Origin: Halictus rubicundus
Lineage: Eukaryota > Arthropoda > Insecta > Hymenoptera > Halictidae
NCBI RefSeq assembly: GCF_050948215.1
Contig: NC_135155.1
Span: forward strand, 15,961,001 to 16,025,000
DNA: 64,000 bases
Reading direction: 5' to 3'
Positions 1 through 9,561 of this stretch are shown in pieces. Position 1 is the stretch's first letter, and each line of letters starts with the position of its first letter. The position numbers and the translations under genes were made by a program. The notes beneath the pieces were generated by a model, which was not told the DNA's origin, did no database searches, and saw only the letters and a program-made list of their open reading frames with translations.

Positions 1-63
1 CTCCACGATCGTGACCGCTTCCACTCACTATAGGCGAGAGTGGCACGCTAAAACTATCATCGG

Positions 64-150
64 TAGACTGCGGATCTTTATGCAAAATCAAAATGTTCAG
101 CATCAGTTGCAAGAGATAGGAACCAAATCAAAATGTCAATCATTCGATGA
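64..150 (+). mobile_element. Truncated MITE, TAGACTGCGGAT family (left end only)
   Basis: The left terminus TAGACTGCGGATCTTTATGC is followed by the A-rich interior also seen in the copies at 1435, 23709 and 55361. No matching right end (ATCCGCAGTCTA) follows, so this copy is truncated. The right boundary is approximate. Confidence 0.55.
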
Positions 151-339
151 ATTGGAAATAATAAATGGATACTAATTTGTATAATTGCGACTGATCTTCG
201 TTAACAATCGTATTTGACCCCTTGACACTTTGACTGGCGGAGCTGTCGTCAGCTGTGCGGGTGAGTAGTCTAATTTGGACCAAATGTAGGCAGAAGCTTG
301 TGTCCTTGGAAGGAAAAGTAGTAATGGCGTTTCTTCAGA

Positions 340-760
340 GCTACCGTGGTCTGCCTTGGGCTGGAACAAAGCCTTTTCAGAGCTACCTTGATCTACCTTG
401 GCCTACCTTTGTGCATCTTGACCTACATTTACCTATTTTGAGATTGACCAGGGGTTTTACAAAAATACCTTGTCTTACCTTACTAGAAGTCTCCCACAGC
501 TACCATGGCTTACCTTGACCTACCTTGGGATTGATTAGGGGTTTTACAAAGATACCTACATTAGGGTGGAACAAGGGTCTCCTAGAACCAACTTGGCCTA
601 TCTAGGTCTACTTTGACCTACCTTGACCTACTTTGGTATTGACCAGGTATCTTACAAACATAATGTTCATCAGGTGCCCTCCAGAGCTACTGTGGCCTAC
701 CTTGGATGCGAACGAAGACTCCACGGTGCTACCTTGATCCACCTTGGCCTATCTACATTT
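340..760. repeat. Degenerate ~10-bp repeat (CTACCTTGGC-like)
   Basis: Variants of CTACCTTGAC/CTACCTTGGC recur about every 10 bases, interrupted by a longer unit containing 'gattgaccaggggttttac' near 440, 530 and 635. The array is impure and looks like an old, decaying tandem repeat. No gene is seen in it. Confidence 0.6.
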
Positions 761-879
761 TCTCTAATGGTTAAAATGTACATAAGAGAATGAAACGAAA
801 CAATTACAGAATTTCACTTCGACTTTGAAAACAATCAATGGAGAAGAAGAAAATATTTAGTATGTTCCGTTTGAACTCT

Positions 880-1113
880 TCACAACGAATCCATAAAAGA
901 GATCAGAGAGAAGATGTTAGAAAAAGTCAACTTGCAAAAGACAAATTTCACGGGTTTTTTTAAATCGAGGTCAACGTCGTAACGACGAACTCTATTTAGT
1001 GCCGCGGTAAAAAGCAAAATTGTAATGGAAACCGCAATTGCGACCACGAGCGGAAGCGCAACGGCGGCCATAAACCAAAAGAGACTCCGAAACTTCGATA
1101 TAATTGGAGACAT
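880..1113 (-). CDS. Doubtful small single-pass membrane protein (77 aa)
   Basis: An ATG-started open frame of 77 codons encodes a short polar N-terminus, one clear hydrophobic segment (about residues 13-37, rich in Ala/Val/Ile/Leu) and a basic C-terminal flank (RVRRYD). The codons are not low-complexity, and the N-terminal part looks like a membrane anchor exon. I do not recognise the family. No convincing splice sites were placed on either side, and the frame lies in a repeat-rich AT-rich area, so it may be a chance ORF or an isolated exon of a gene off the left edge. Confidence 0.25.
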   Translation of the reverse strand: MSPIISKFRSLFWFMAAVALPLVVAIAVSITILLFTAALNRVRRYDVDLDLKKPVKFVFCKLTFSNIFSLISFMDSL

Positions 1114-1434
1114 GAACTAGAAGTTATTCGAGTTACTACTTTAAACAGCAGAAGATGATTATTCTAAAAATTATGAATACATTAATGACTTCATCCAGGG
1201 AACGAAAACTATAATGAACGAACGTAGCTTAAAAATCATTTGTTAAAACTATATTTATTTACAAAATATGTTTGTTTACGAGCTTAGCAAATTGTTCGCT
1301 CAAAGGAGCTTCATTTTATCAAAATTTGTACAATTTTCAATGAGAAGACTCATTTTGGATGAGAATATTTCTTGGGGTCCATGAGATCGAAATCAGTTAT
1401 TAATTTCAAGTGGTTAACAGTGAATAGACTGCGG

Positions 1435-1573
1435 ATCTTCATGCAAAATAAAAATATTCTACATCGATCGTTAGGAGTAACTAATAATTTTGATGGATCG
1501 AAAACAACATAACAATATTCTCCGATTTTTCTAGTCTCTTACTCTTCGTAAATTCATAGAAATCCGCAGTCTA
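1435..1573 (+). mobile_element. MITE, TAGACTGCGGAT family (complete, ~139 bp)
   Basis: It starts with TAGACTGCGGATCTTCATGC and ends with AATCCGCAGTCTA. The two ends form an inverted repeat of about 12 bp (TAGACTGCGGAT/ATCCGCAGTCTA). It has no coding capacity. A TA target, as used by Tc1/mariner elements, would fit the TA at both outer ends. Confidence 0.7.
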
Positions 1574-2445
1574 ATCAAAATTCACTGTTTCGATGATCAT
1601 TCGCATAAATCGGTGCTCTTCTCTTACGATACTTATAAATAATCGTGTACACACCTATCTAACCGATTACTAGAGTTCAAACCACGCGTTTCGCTGCACA
1701 GTGTGAACGACTGTGTTCGCGTTAATCATTCTAGTCGCGATTGTCAGTAAAATATTAGAACGCGAAGCGGAAGTATACGTCGGTATCCTTTCAGAAAATA
1801 ACACGCTAAATAAGTTATAATCTACCCGATTACAAAACAACAAGACTCTACGGTAGTTCACCGTCGATCTACAGTCGCCTCGGAAAATGCTATCACAATT
1901 TCTGTTGAAATCAATTAATGTACACATAAACAAACTTACGACGCTGAAATGGTTTGAATAAAAATTTAAACAGCCTGGTCGAACAATAAACCGATGAGGA
2001 AAGAACAATTTGTAGAAAAATCATTTCAATCATTTCATCAGAAATTGCGATCGTTAGCTTACATTCCGAGGCAACTGCAGCTTTGGAATTATTTTTACCG
2101 GCCCGGCAGTGCCAATCTCATAATACTGATGCACGTTATAGTGCGCATAAATCGAGGCACTGTGTTTCGTCCTCCACGAAAAACCTTTGCAAATCGCTGC
2201 GCGTCAAAATACAAAACAACCTACTCGCTAAAAGAACAAGGAAAACAACACGATGCAAGCCTTTTTACCGAGCGGTTTCGTTAAAACAGCGGTATACATA
2301 GTGGAAGATAATAATACTTGAAATCGTTTAAGTGTTTGGCCGAAGCTCTTCGCGGATTTATAGCGTCTCGCTTAGAAATTGTTCTAACGTGCTCGTCAAA
2401 CGTGTCTAGCCGAAACGTTCATTCTCACCAACTAAGAATAGATTA
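1574..2445. other. Gene-free stretch
   Basis: Open frames of 70-110 codons occur on both strands here (for example minus 1670-2008), but they overlap one another, show no recognisable motif and lack supporting splice sites. I see no gene, only unique AT-rich sequence downstream of the kinase's distal terminal exon. Its 3' UTR presumably occupies the part nearest 2446. Confidence 0.4.
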
Positions 2446-2623
2446 TCAAACTAATTCTAAATCTAGGTGGGCGCCCATGCGTTTCAACGCGAGTATGGTG
2501 TTCACCGCTTTGACCCATCTCTTCTTGATCACATAACGCTTCAACCGGTCTTTGCAGATCGGGTTCTCCAGAGCAGCCTCCAGCCATTGGTGCTCTATCA
2601 GTTGACCTGCTGATGGTCTTTTC
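2446..2623 (-). CDS. Kinase gene: distal alternative terminal exon, short basic tail
   Basis: The acceptor GCTTCAG precedes 2623, and the frame also joins 6868 in phase 2. The exon encodes 59 residues beginning KRPSAGQLIEHQWLEAA, homologous in position to the proximal exon's KRMSSAQCRGHRWL. The short tail is basic and amphipathic, containing KKRWVKAVNTILALKRMG. This resembles the pseudosubstrate/calmodulin-binding segment that follows MLCK kinase domains (known for the family; inferred here). The stop is TGA at 2446-2448. This isoform would be a compact kinase with an autoinhibitory tail. Confidence 0.8.
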
Positions 2624-5600
2624 CTGAAGCAGAACAATCATCGAAGTTGATGGTAAGTCCTCGTTTCAGTCAGCTTTTGTTTCATTTGCACGATTCGGTT
2701 AGAAGCTGCACTTTTCATTCTTTAACCCTTGGAGAACTCAAGGACAGATTTTTTAATCATTTTGACCGCATATATCGATCTTTTCATTGTGTCTGATGGA
2801 ACAATTATTAATTTAATTTTACCAGCATAAACTATTGAGCTGGTGCAACGATAATGGCTCAATTTGTTTATTTATTTACTGCTTGATCTCTCGGGTTGTG
2901 ATTGTTCCTATTTCGATCAATAAATAATTCAGTCTGACCCAAGTCAGTATAAAAGTTGTCGTTTAAAATCGTCCATCGTTATTGTATCAACTATAATTGA
3001 ATGATATTTTTAAATTACTGGGTTCGGGAATCGTTCCGCAAGGATTAAAGAGATCAAACGATTCGTGAAGATGTAACTTTGTAAAATTTGTGTAAGATTT
3101 GTAACCTTGTAAGATTAAAACATGACATGTACAACTAAAAAATTCTGATATTACAGATACACGTATTATTCAAACGGGGTGAACAAAAATGAAAAGTTTG
3201 AAGAAGGGAACTGTGGACCAAAACAGATTTAGGAACTTTGAGATAGAGTACTTCAATTCTTTTTGGACGTGTTAGACTTGCAGGATTGTTAGTTCACTCG
3301 TAGCTCGATTTAAAAATGCAATTAAATTAGAACAATTTAGAGTCGATATACTTAAATTGAAATAGCAGGGACGGAGGACCAAATCGAAACGATTCGAGAT
3401 CGAAACCTGAAGATTAATAAACTCAAGGATCGAAGCTGAGGATTGGAGGTCTTCAAGTTTAGAAATCCTTAAAATTATTGAATCCTTGGATTTAGACATT
3501 CTCAAGCTTAAATCTTTATGTTCAAAAATGTTTTAAATTATTCAGTCCTTGGATTTGGAAATCCTCGAGCTAGGAATTTCACCGAGAAAAAATTTTTTTA
3601 ATTATTGAGACCTCGGATTTGGAAATCCTGAAATTCAAATCTTTAAGTCCAAAAATTCTTAAAATTATTTAGTGCTTGGATTTGGAAATCCTCGAGCTCG
3701 AACCTTTAGGTTCAAACATTTATTAAATTATTGAGACCTCGGATTTGGAAATCCTGAAATTCAAATCTTTAAGTCCAAAAATTCTTAAAATTATTTAGTG
3801 CTTGGATTCGGAAATCCTCGAGCTCGAATCTTTAGGTTCGAACATTTTTTTAATTATTGAATCCATGGATTTGGAAATTCTCAAGCTCGAAGCTTTAATT
3901 TCTCAATCTTTAATCCTCAAACTTGGATTATTAGATTTAGGCTTCCTCAAGTTCTCAAACGTGCATTCGTTCGACTCGGACATTTCACACTCGGATCATA
4001 GTAAATGCAACTTCTCGTTCCCAAGTCGATTAGCTACAGAAGGACGTTGCGAAATAAAACAGTAGACAACACACGTTTCATGGTCTTTTATATTAAATAT
4101 ATAATATAAATAATACAGTAAAACAATAATACATGCACAGACATGTGATCCCGATACGATTCGTACGAGAGATCGTCTCGCACACGTGACTGTTACATAA
4201 TTTAGCTTAGAATAGAAACAATACATACATCCACGCATGCACATTTATAATACACAACGACCAAAACTGATTCTCGATGTGTCAGTCGAAATTCAACCAA
4301 CAATCATCCCACGCCCTTCTCTTCAATCCAGAAAAATATCCACACGATCCACATTTCACGACCGTCGCAAACAAGATCAATCAAAATCAATCCTTGTCAC
4401 GGTTTCTAAAATCCGCTTTTCAAAAAGATATCGACGAACCAGAGGAAAAGCAAAGATTCCACATTTCACCCTCGTCACACTTCCGAAAACCGTTCTCCTA
4501 ACAACGTTCACGAACCAAAGAGAATCCGTAGACGAACACTCATCCAAACAGCTTCATTCGAACCTCGATATTCAAACGCAACGGGACTCGACGCCGAACC
4601 CGTTCCCACAGTCTCCAACCCTGAAACCTTGCCAGAACTCCGATCAGAAAACCTAAACGCTCCCACACGTTCCGAGAACTCAACGAATCATCCGCAGTCG
4701 CAAGCTTCATTCAGTCCGGAACCCCGTCCGGAAACTTCCTCAACGATGTATCGAGCTGGGGGCAGCAGTGGTGGCGCTGGAAGAGCTCGATTTCTGTTGT
4801 TTCGACTGAAAATACTCTGCCAAAGAATTCATGGTCTTCCTGGCGACCGATTGCTCGCCGCACCAATCGGCGCTGACCGATTTCCTGCCTACGCCAGAAG
4901 GCCTGGTAGCAACCTCGTCCCACTCCTCCAGCAAATGTAGCAGCAGATCCTTGGTGCTGGTCGGTTCGTCCAGGTTCAAGCTCTTATGAACATCCTGGAG
5001 CTCGGAGATCCTGGGAACGTCTCTGCTGGTCTCCCCGAAAACATGTTTCACCCTGGGACGCCTCCAGGGTGGCGTCAGATCGATCTCACCATCGCTGAGT
5101 ATCCTGCTCCTCCCGAAACTGGCCGAACTCTCCGACTCGGAACCGAGACTCTTAGCCGCCCCCTCTTCCTGGCCCGTCATCTCATCCTTCATCGCCGAGC
5201 TCCTACCTTCGTTCTTCGACTTCTTGAACGGCGCGAACACGTTCGCAGCTGTCGTCTCTGAATACCTATCGAAGCTGCGGCTGCTGTGGAACGTGGTCCC
5301 GTTCAGCCTCCTGTGTCTCATTATACTTGACAATTTCTGCGTGATCTCGTTAGACTGTGAACCATCCTGTACCACTCCGTTGTTCCTCGGATGGACACCA
5401 TTGCGCTTGACCTTCTCCTCTTTCTCACCGGGTTTCTTATTATCCGGTTGATCGTTGCTCTTCAGACAGGTCCCCATCGCTATGGATCTCAGATGTTCGG
5501 ACAGCTTAATGATCTCCTCCGCGAGGACTATCTGGCTAGCTGGATCGCTGCGAGACTTCTCTGACGAGACCCCTTCGGAAGCTCTTCTTTCGAAGCTGAA

Positions 5601-8600
5601 CGATGGCACTGTCAGGTAACCTTGGCTGTCTTGAGGCGGAGTCTCCGTCGTCTCCGATGGTGTGCTGCAGATGCTGGCACAGGGAGACGGACTCTGACCC
5701 TGCAGGGACACCAGTTCCTCGAGATCGTTGCTCTTCGGGGCAGCTAACTGAGACAATTCGATCATGTATGGGCTGTGAGGGTGCTCTCTCCAGCGCTCGA
5801 CGAACAGCCTCAGGTTGTCCTTGGTCACGTCCAGCTCCTCTAGATTGTTGTTAGCCAGCAGCCTCGAGATCTGCGGGATCTGCTGGATCTGCTTCACCGG
5901 TTCAGGTTTGAATGTTGGTATCTGATCAGCCAGCTGCTTGCTCGGCCTTCTCGCCAGCCAACGGTGCCCCCTGCACTGCGCGGACGACATTCGTTTTCTG
6001 AAAGATTCAGCTGCCTCGTGAGCACCGCCATGTTTCTCTCACATATCTTTCTTGCTTTCTCTCTCTCTTATTTTTTTGGTTTTGATTTTCGCTTGCCAGC
6101 CTTGTGTCTTTGTGCTGTCTCTAAGTGTGAATGCGGATGGTGAGGTGGAGGGCGTGCAGGGTGCGCATAGATATGGCGGAACCGATTTACCGATGAAACA
6201 CGATCGATCGTCCGGCCGTTTCGCTTTCGATCCATCCGCCTTCGTCTTTTTGCGGTTTTTCTCCCACATTTCACGGAGTCGCAAATTTCTACCGGGAGTT
6301 TCGAGTCGCTAAGAGAGCTCTCTAGTCTCTAGTCGCACTTTTGACACTTCGAACTTTGGAGGTCTGCGAGGATTTCCGTTTTTCTTTTCTTTTTTATCTC
6401 GTTTTGCAATTGGCTTGCCAGTTCGTTTCGATTCGAGCGGGGAGCGAGCAAATGTTGGGGATGAAGAAAGCATGCTTGGGGATTAGTCGGGCACAAAGGG
6501 AGAGAGAGAAAGTCGAAGAATCAACGCGAAAGAGTCGCAAACGTGGACGCGATGGCTCGGATAACGAACAATTGACTCAATCTCGTTGTTTCCACTCGGA
6601 TTTCTTTGATCTTCGTATCATTCGAAGTTACCCGGTTTTGTCATCAATGCGTAGAACCCGTTGTTAAAGCGTTCCGTCCGTTATCCGAGCCGTTCGCCAT
6701 CGTGCAAAAATCCATCGTCCATTAATCTTGTGCAAAAAGAAGCCCGCCGACAGCCGTCGATCGGTGTCGCAACATCGGTGACGTACTAGCCGCGCGGATA
6801 TTTTTGCACAAATCACCTTTGCGCCGCGCAATGTCGCGGCTGATCGAGAATAACAAGCGATACGTACTCTTTGTCTTTGATCAGGAGGCACCGGATGAAG
6901 TCCTTCGCGTCCTCGGAGATGTTCGTGAAAGCGTCGTGGTCGAAATCGTACTTCGCGATGGTCACGTTCGCCATTGTCTCGATGTCCGTGTCGCCCATGA
7001 ACGGAGACAATCCGGACAATCTGCAAATCAGAGCATCGGCAACAATTTTATCGCTGTCCCATAATTATTCGCTAATTCGAAACTTCAGAACACCAATTTT
7101 TCTTGCATTTTAACCCATTTGCATCATCAGCGTATATATACTCTATTTATTTTTTCTTATAATGCTGAAATATGAAGTTCTTTTACTCTTAGTAATTTTT
7201 GTGCTTAAATATAATAAAAAGAAAGTTTGGTGATAAAGGCCTCTTCTTTTCATATTTCCTTATGATGCAAATGTGTGCAAAGCGTACTTTGGATAATTAC
7301 TTTTTATCTTAAAATATGAAATAGTCTTAATTTTACTTTAATGATACACCTTGTTGTATTTATGGTCACCAGACTGCGGATTTTATGCATTTATGACAAA
7401 AATGAATAGTTTGAATGCAGTAAACGCGTTTAAAGAATTTAAAGATACCGTCGCATTGTTTTCAATCCTATAAAATTATTAAGAGAAAAGAATACGTGTC
7501 TATATAGCTTCTATGCCTTGGAATTAAACAGATAATTTTTATTTTGCATAAAAATCCGCAAATATGAAACAGTGGAAGTATTAGAAGAATTTAGGAGAAT
7601 TTTACATAAAACGGTAAAAACGTTTGTGGAATTTAGAATTTTGTGTATGCATGTCAAGGATACATTTTCTTAGGAAGTTTGAAAAATTGAATGATCGAGA
7701 ACGAGTAAAGATCGCCGACCATAAAACGGTGAATTTGCAAAGAAAAAAAGGCGGGTAATGGAGATCACGTGTTTTTAAACAAATAGGTGGAAGTCGGGGG
7801 TAAACTTACAACACGTAACATATGACGCCTATACTCCACATGTCGGTACCGTAACCAATCTGATCGAAATTTACGACTTCCGGTGCAACGAACTCAGGCG
7901 TGCCAAATAGAACCTGCAGCTTCTTCTTCGGGTCGTACTCCCTCGCCAGGCCGAAGTCTATGATTTTAATCCTGTTTCCCTCCTTGGTCAAGCACAGAAT
8001 ATTCTCCGGCTGCAAACGGAAAAATTGTTCTTGAACAAAAAAGCAAAAATTCAAAAATCTTCAACGACGTTCGCGGCTAATTGTTACGTTCGGTCGACAA
8101 TTTCATTGTTAATTGGGAGAGTAAGATCTCATTGAAAATTCGACTTAATTAACGCACGTAAATCAAAGCTTACTATATCTCGCACTATATGTCCATTATC
8201 AAGCTTTGGACGAGGCGCGAACAACCATCGCTGCCAAAAACGATAGGTTAATCCTATCGACTCTTGGCAACTTTCAACTTGATCTTCCTGTTTACAATTT
8301 CTTGATCGGTTAATGTGATGTTACCATCACTTATTTCACTGGCGCACATAATTCTCTATAATTCGGAAAACAATCCTGTCAGAGGAATACTCGTTTGCCG
8401 TCAAGTCACTGCACTGAGACACAATTCAACTATTTTTCCCCTGATCACTGAATTTTATGCATTTATGGTTAAAAGTGAAAAACGAAACTGTAAAGACGCT
8501 AGAAAAATTGCAGAATTTTGCTACGTCATTTTCGACTCGTCGACATTATTGAAAGAAGAAATACATTTTTACCCAAATTCCATTTTTCGTGATGAATTTG

Positions 8601-9561
8601 GAGCATTTTTATTTTGTATAGAAATCCGCAGTGTAGTAATAAATCACTACATTTTACGTTACTCTTTAACACATTGGCACGGTCTTCGGCGGGTCTTTCT
8701 CGACCCAGAAATCGCGGTTCCAAGAAAAACAACAAATGTGGAATGTATAAATTGTGGTGAGGATTGGCAAAGGACCATTTTATAAATGTTTTTAAAAACC
8801 CCACTCTCGTATACAGGGTGTTTCACCTACCTCGAGCATCTAAAATATCTCACTTGTTTTTTATGATGGAAAAAAATTGCAGAGGAAAACAAATTTGTTC
8901 AAGGTTATATTTTTTGAGATTTCAAGGTCATCGAAGATTTTTTTAATGGAATGATATATTTTTATTATCGCTATATGATAGCCGAGGTCAAGACGAATCG
9001 AACGACCTGTAATATTATGACCTTCACGCGACCTTAGGCTCGAGTTAGATGAAAGACCCTGTATATTACAAAATAATCTCTGGGTCTAAAAAGACCTAAA
9101 AATAGTAAACGAGAGTGAGGGTTAAAGTGGAACAAGATCGAAAGTGTTTACCTTCAGGTCGAGGTGCAGTATGTTCTGGTGATGAATGAACTCGATGCCC
9201 TCGCAGATCTGTCGCATGAAGACAGCACAACTGCGTTCAGTCAACACAAAATCCTCGTCGATCACCCTCTCGAAGAGTTCGCCACCTTCGATCCTTGAAA
9301 CACGAAAATAGTCTGTGACCCGGTGGATCTAGCATGGTAGGGTCATTAAGAGCTTACAGTTCTAAAATAACGTATATCTGTTTCCCAGTGTCGATGGCGT
9401 CGTACAGTTGAATCAGTCTGGGATGTTGCAGCCTCCTCATAATCTCGACTTCTCGTTCGACCGACCGCCTGTCCTCCTTCTTCGCGGTGTTCACCACCTT
9501 CACGGCGAGCATCAGCCCGCTTGTTTTCTCCTTGCATCGATAAACGGTGCCAAATTTACCT
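2446..9561 (-). CDS. Myosin light chain kinase family Ser/Thr kinase (5' incomplete)
   Basis: A Ca/calmodulin-type kinase that should phosphorylate myosin regulatory light chain. Exons on the minus strand are 9358-9561, 9152-9293, 7810-8009 and 6868-7020, then either 4740-5997 or 2446-2623. Phases agree at every junction. Counting from the first visible residue, the remaining glycine loop is RGKFG (1-5), the beta-3 Lys is K22 in AVKVV, the catalytic loop is HLDLKPEN (112-119, HLDLK being typical of MLCK relatives), the Mg-binding motif is DFG (134-136), and the activation segment ends APE (158-160). All key catalytic residues are present. The first visible exon starts inside the glycine loop, so at least one upstream exon is missing. 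I could not find it between 9.6 and 21 kb. It resembles Drosophila Strn-Mlck/Sqa; which orthologue cannot be settled here. Confidence 0.9.
3420..3960. repeat. ~62-65-bp tandem repeat, doubling to ~126 bp
   Basis: The motif 'ttggatttggaaatcct' recurs at about 3549, 3611, 3674, 3737, 3802 and 3865. Two sub-variants alternate ('cctgaaattcaaatc' and 'cctcgagctcgaacc'), giving a 126-bp higher-order unit between 3607 and 3850. It lies between the two alternative kinase 3' exons. The open frames through it (minus 3272-3505, plus 3802-4065) follow the repeat and are not genes. Confidence 0.75.
3961..4739. other. Probable 3' UTR of the long-tail kinase transcript
   Basis: This lies directly downstream (minus strand) of the stop at 4740. 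The plus-strand frame 4237-4656 is open for 139 codons, but its composition is Thr/Ser/Arg/Gln-rich without motif, and I regard it as a shadow. A polyadenylation signal was not assigned. Confidence 0.35.
4740..5997 (-). CDS. Kinase gene: proximal alternative terminal exon, long tail
   Basis: The acceptor TTTCAG lies just before 5997, and the exon continues the kinase reading frame (phase 2) from 6868. It begins KRMSSAQCRGHRWLARRP, which is the last helix of a kinase domain (R-M-x-x-x-x-C-x-x-H-x-W-L). A ~400-residue tail follows, ending at the TGA at 4740-4742. The tail is polar, Ser-, Glu- and Lys-rich, mostly without fold signatures. It includes a helix-prone segment (NLRLFVERWREHP) about 50 residues in, and a Ser-rich C-terminus. 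It is mutually exclusive with 2446-2623, because both exons supply the same kinase helix and both carry a stop. Everything upstream to 6868 is intron. Confidence 0.85.
7371..7560 (-). mobile_element. MITE, TAGACTGCGGAT family (kinase intron)
   Basis: It starts with AGACTGCGGATTTTATGCAT and ends with TTTGCATAAAAATCCGCA. This is the family in reverse orientation, since the 'tttatgcatttatgac' arm comes first. It lies in the intron between the exons at 7020 and 7810. Confidence 0.65.
8446..8636 (-). mobile_element. Degraded MITE, TAGACTGCGGAT family (kinase intron)
   Basis: The right arm TATAGAAATCCGCAGTGTAG is well preserved. The left arm survives only as 'ctgaattttatgcatttatgg'. It is reverse-oriented and lies in the intron between 8009 and 9152. 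The 156-codon plus-strand frame running through it (8315-8785) has no support. Confidence 0.5.
8810..9065. mobile_element. Tc1/mariner-type MITE, ACAGGGTGTTTCA termini
   Basis: The left end TATACAGGGTGTTTCACCTA is repeated in inverted form at the right (TAGATGAAAGACCCTGTATA), giving an inverted repeat of about 28 bp with few mismatches. TA dinucleotides at both edges fit TA target duplication. There is no coding sequence. It lies in the kinase intron between exons 7810-8009 and 9152-9293. Confidence 0.75.

Noticed and set aside
4237..4656. 139-codon plus frame
   Set aside because: It lies antisense to the probable 3' UTR of the long-tail kinase transcript, with no motif.
8315..8785. 156-codon plus frame
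   Set aside because: It runs antisense through a kinase intron and a MITE, with no motif.
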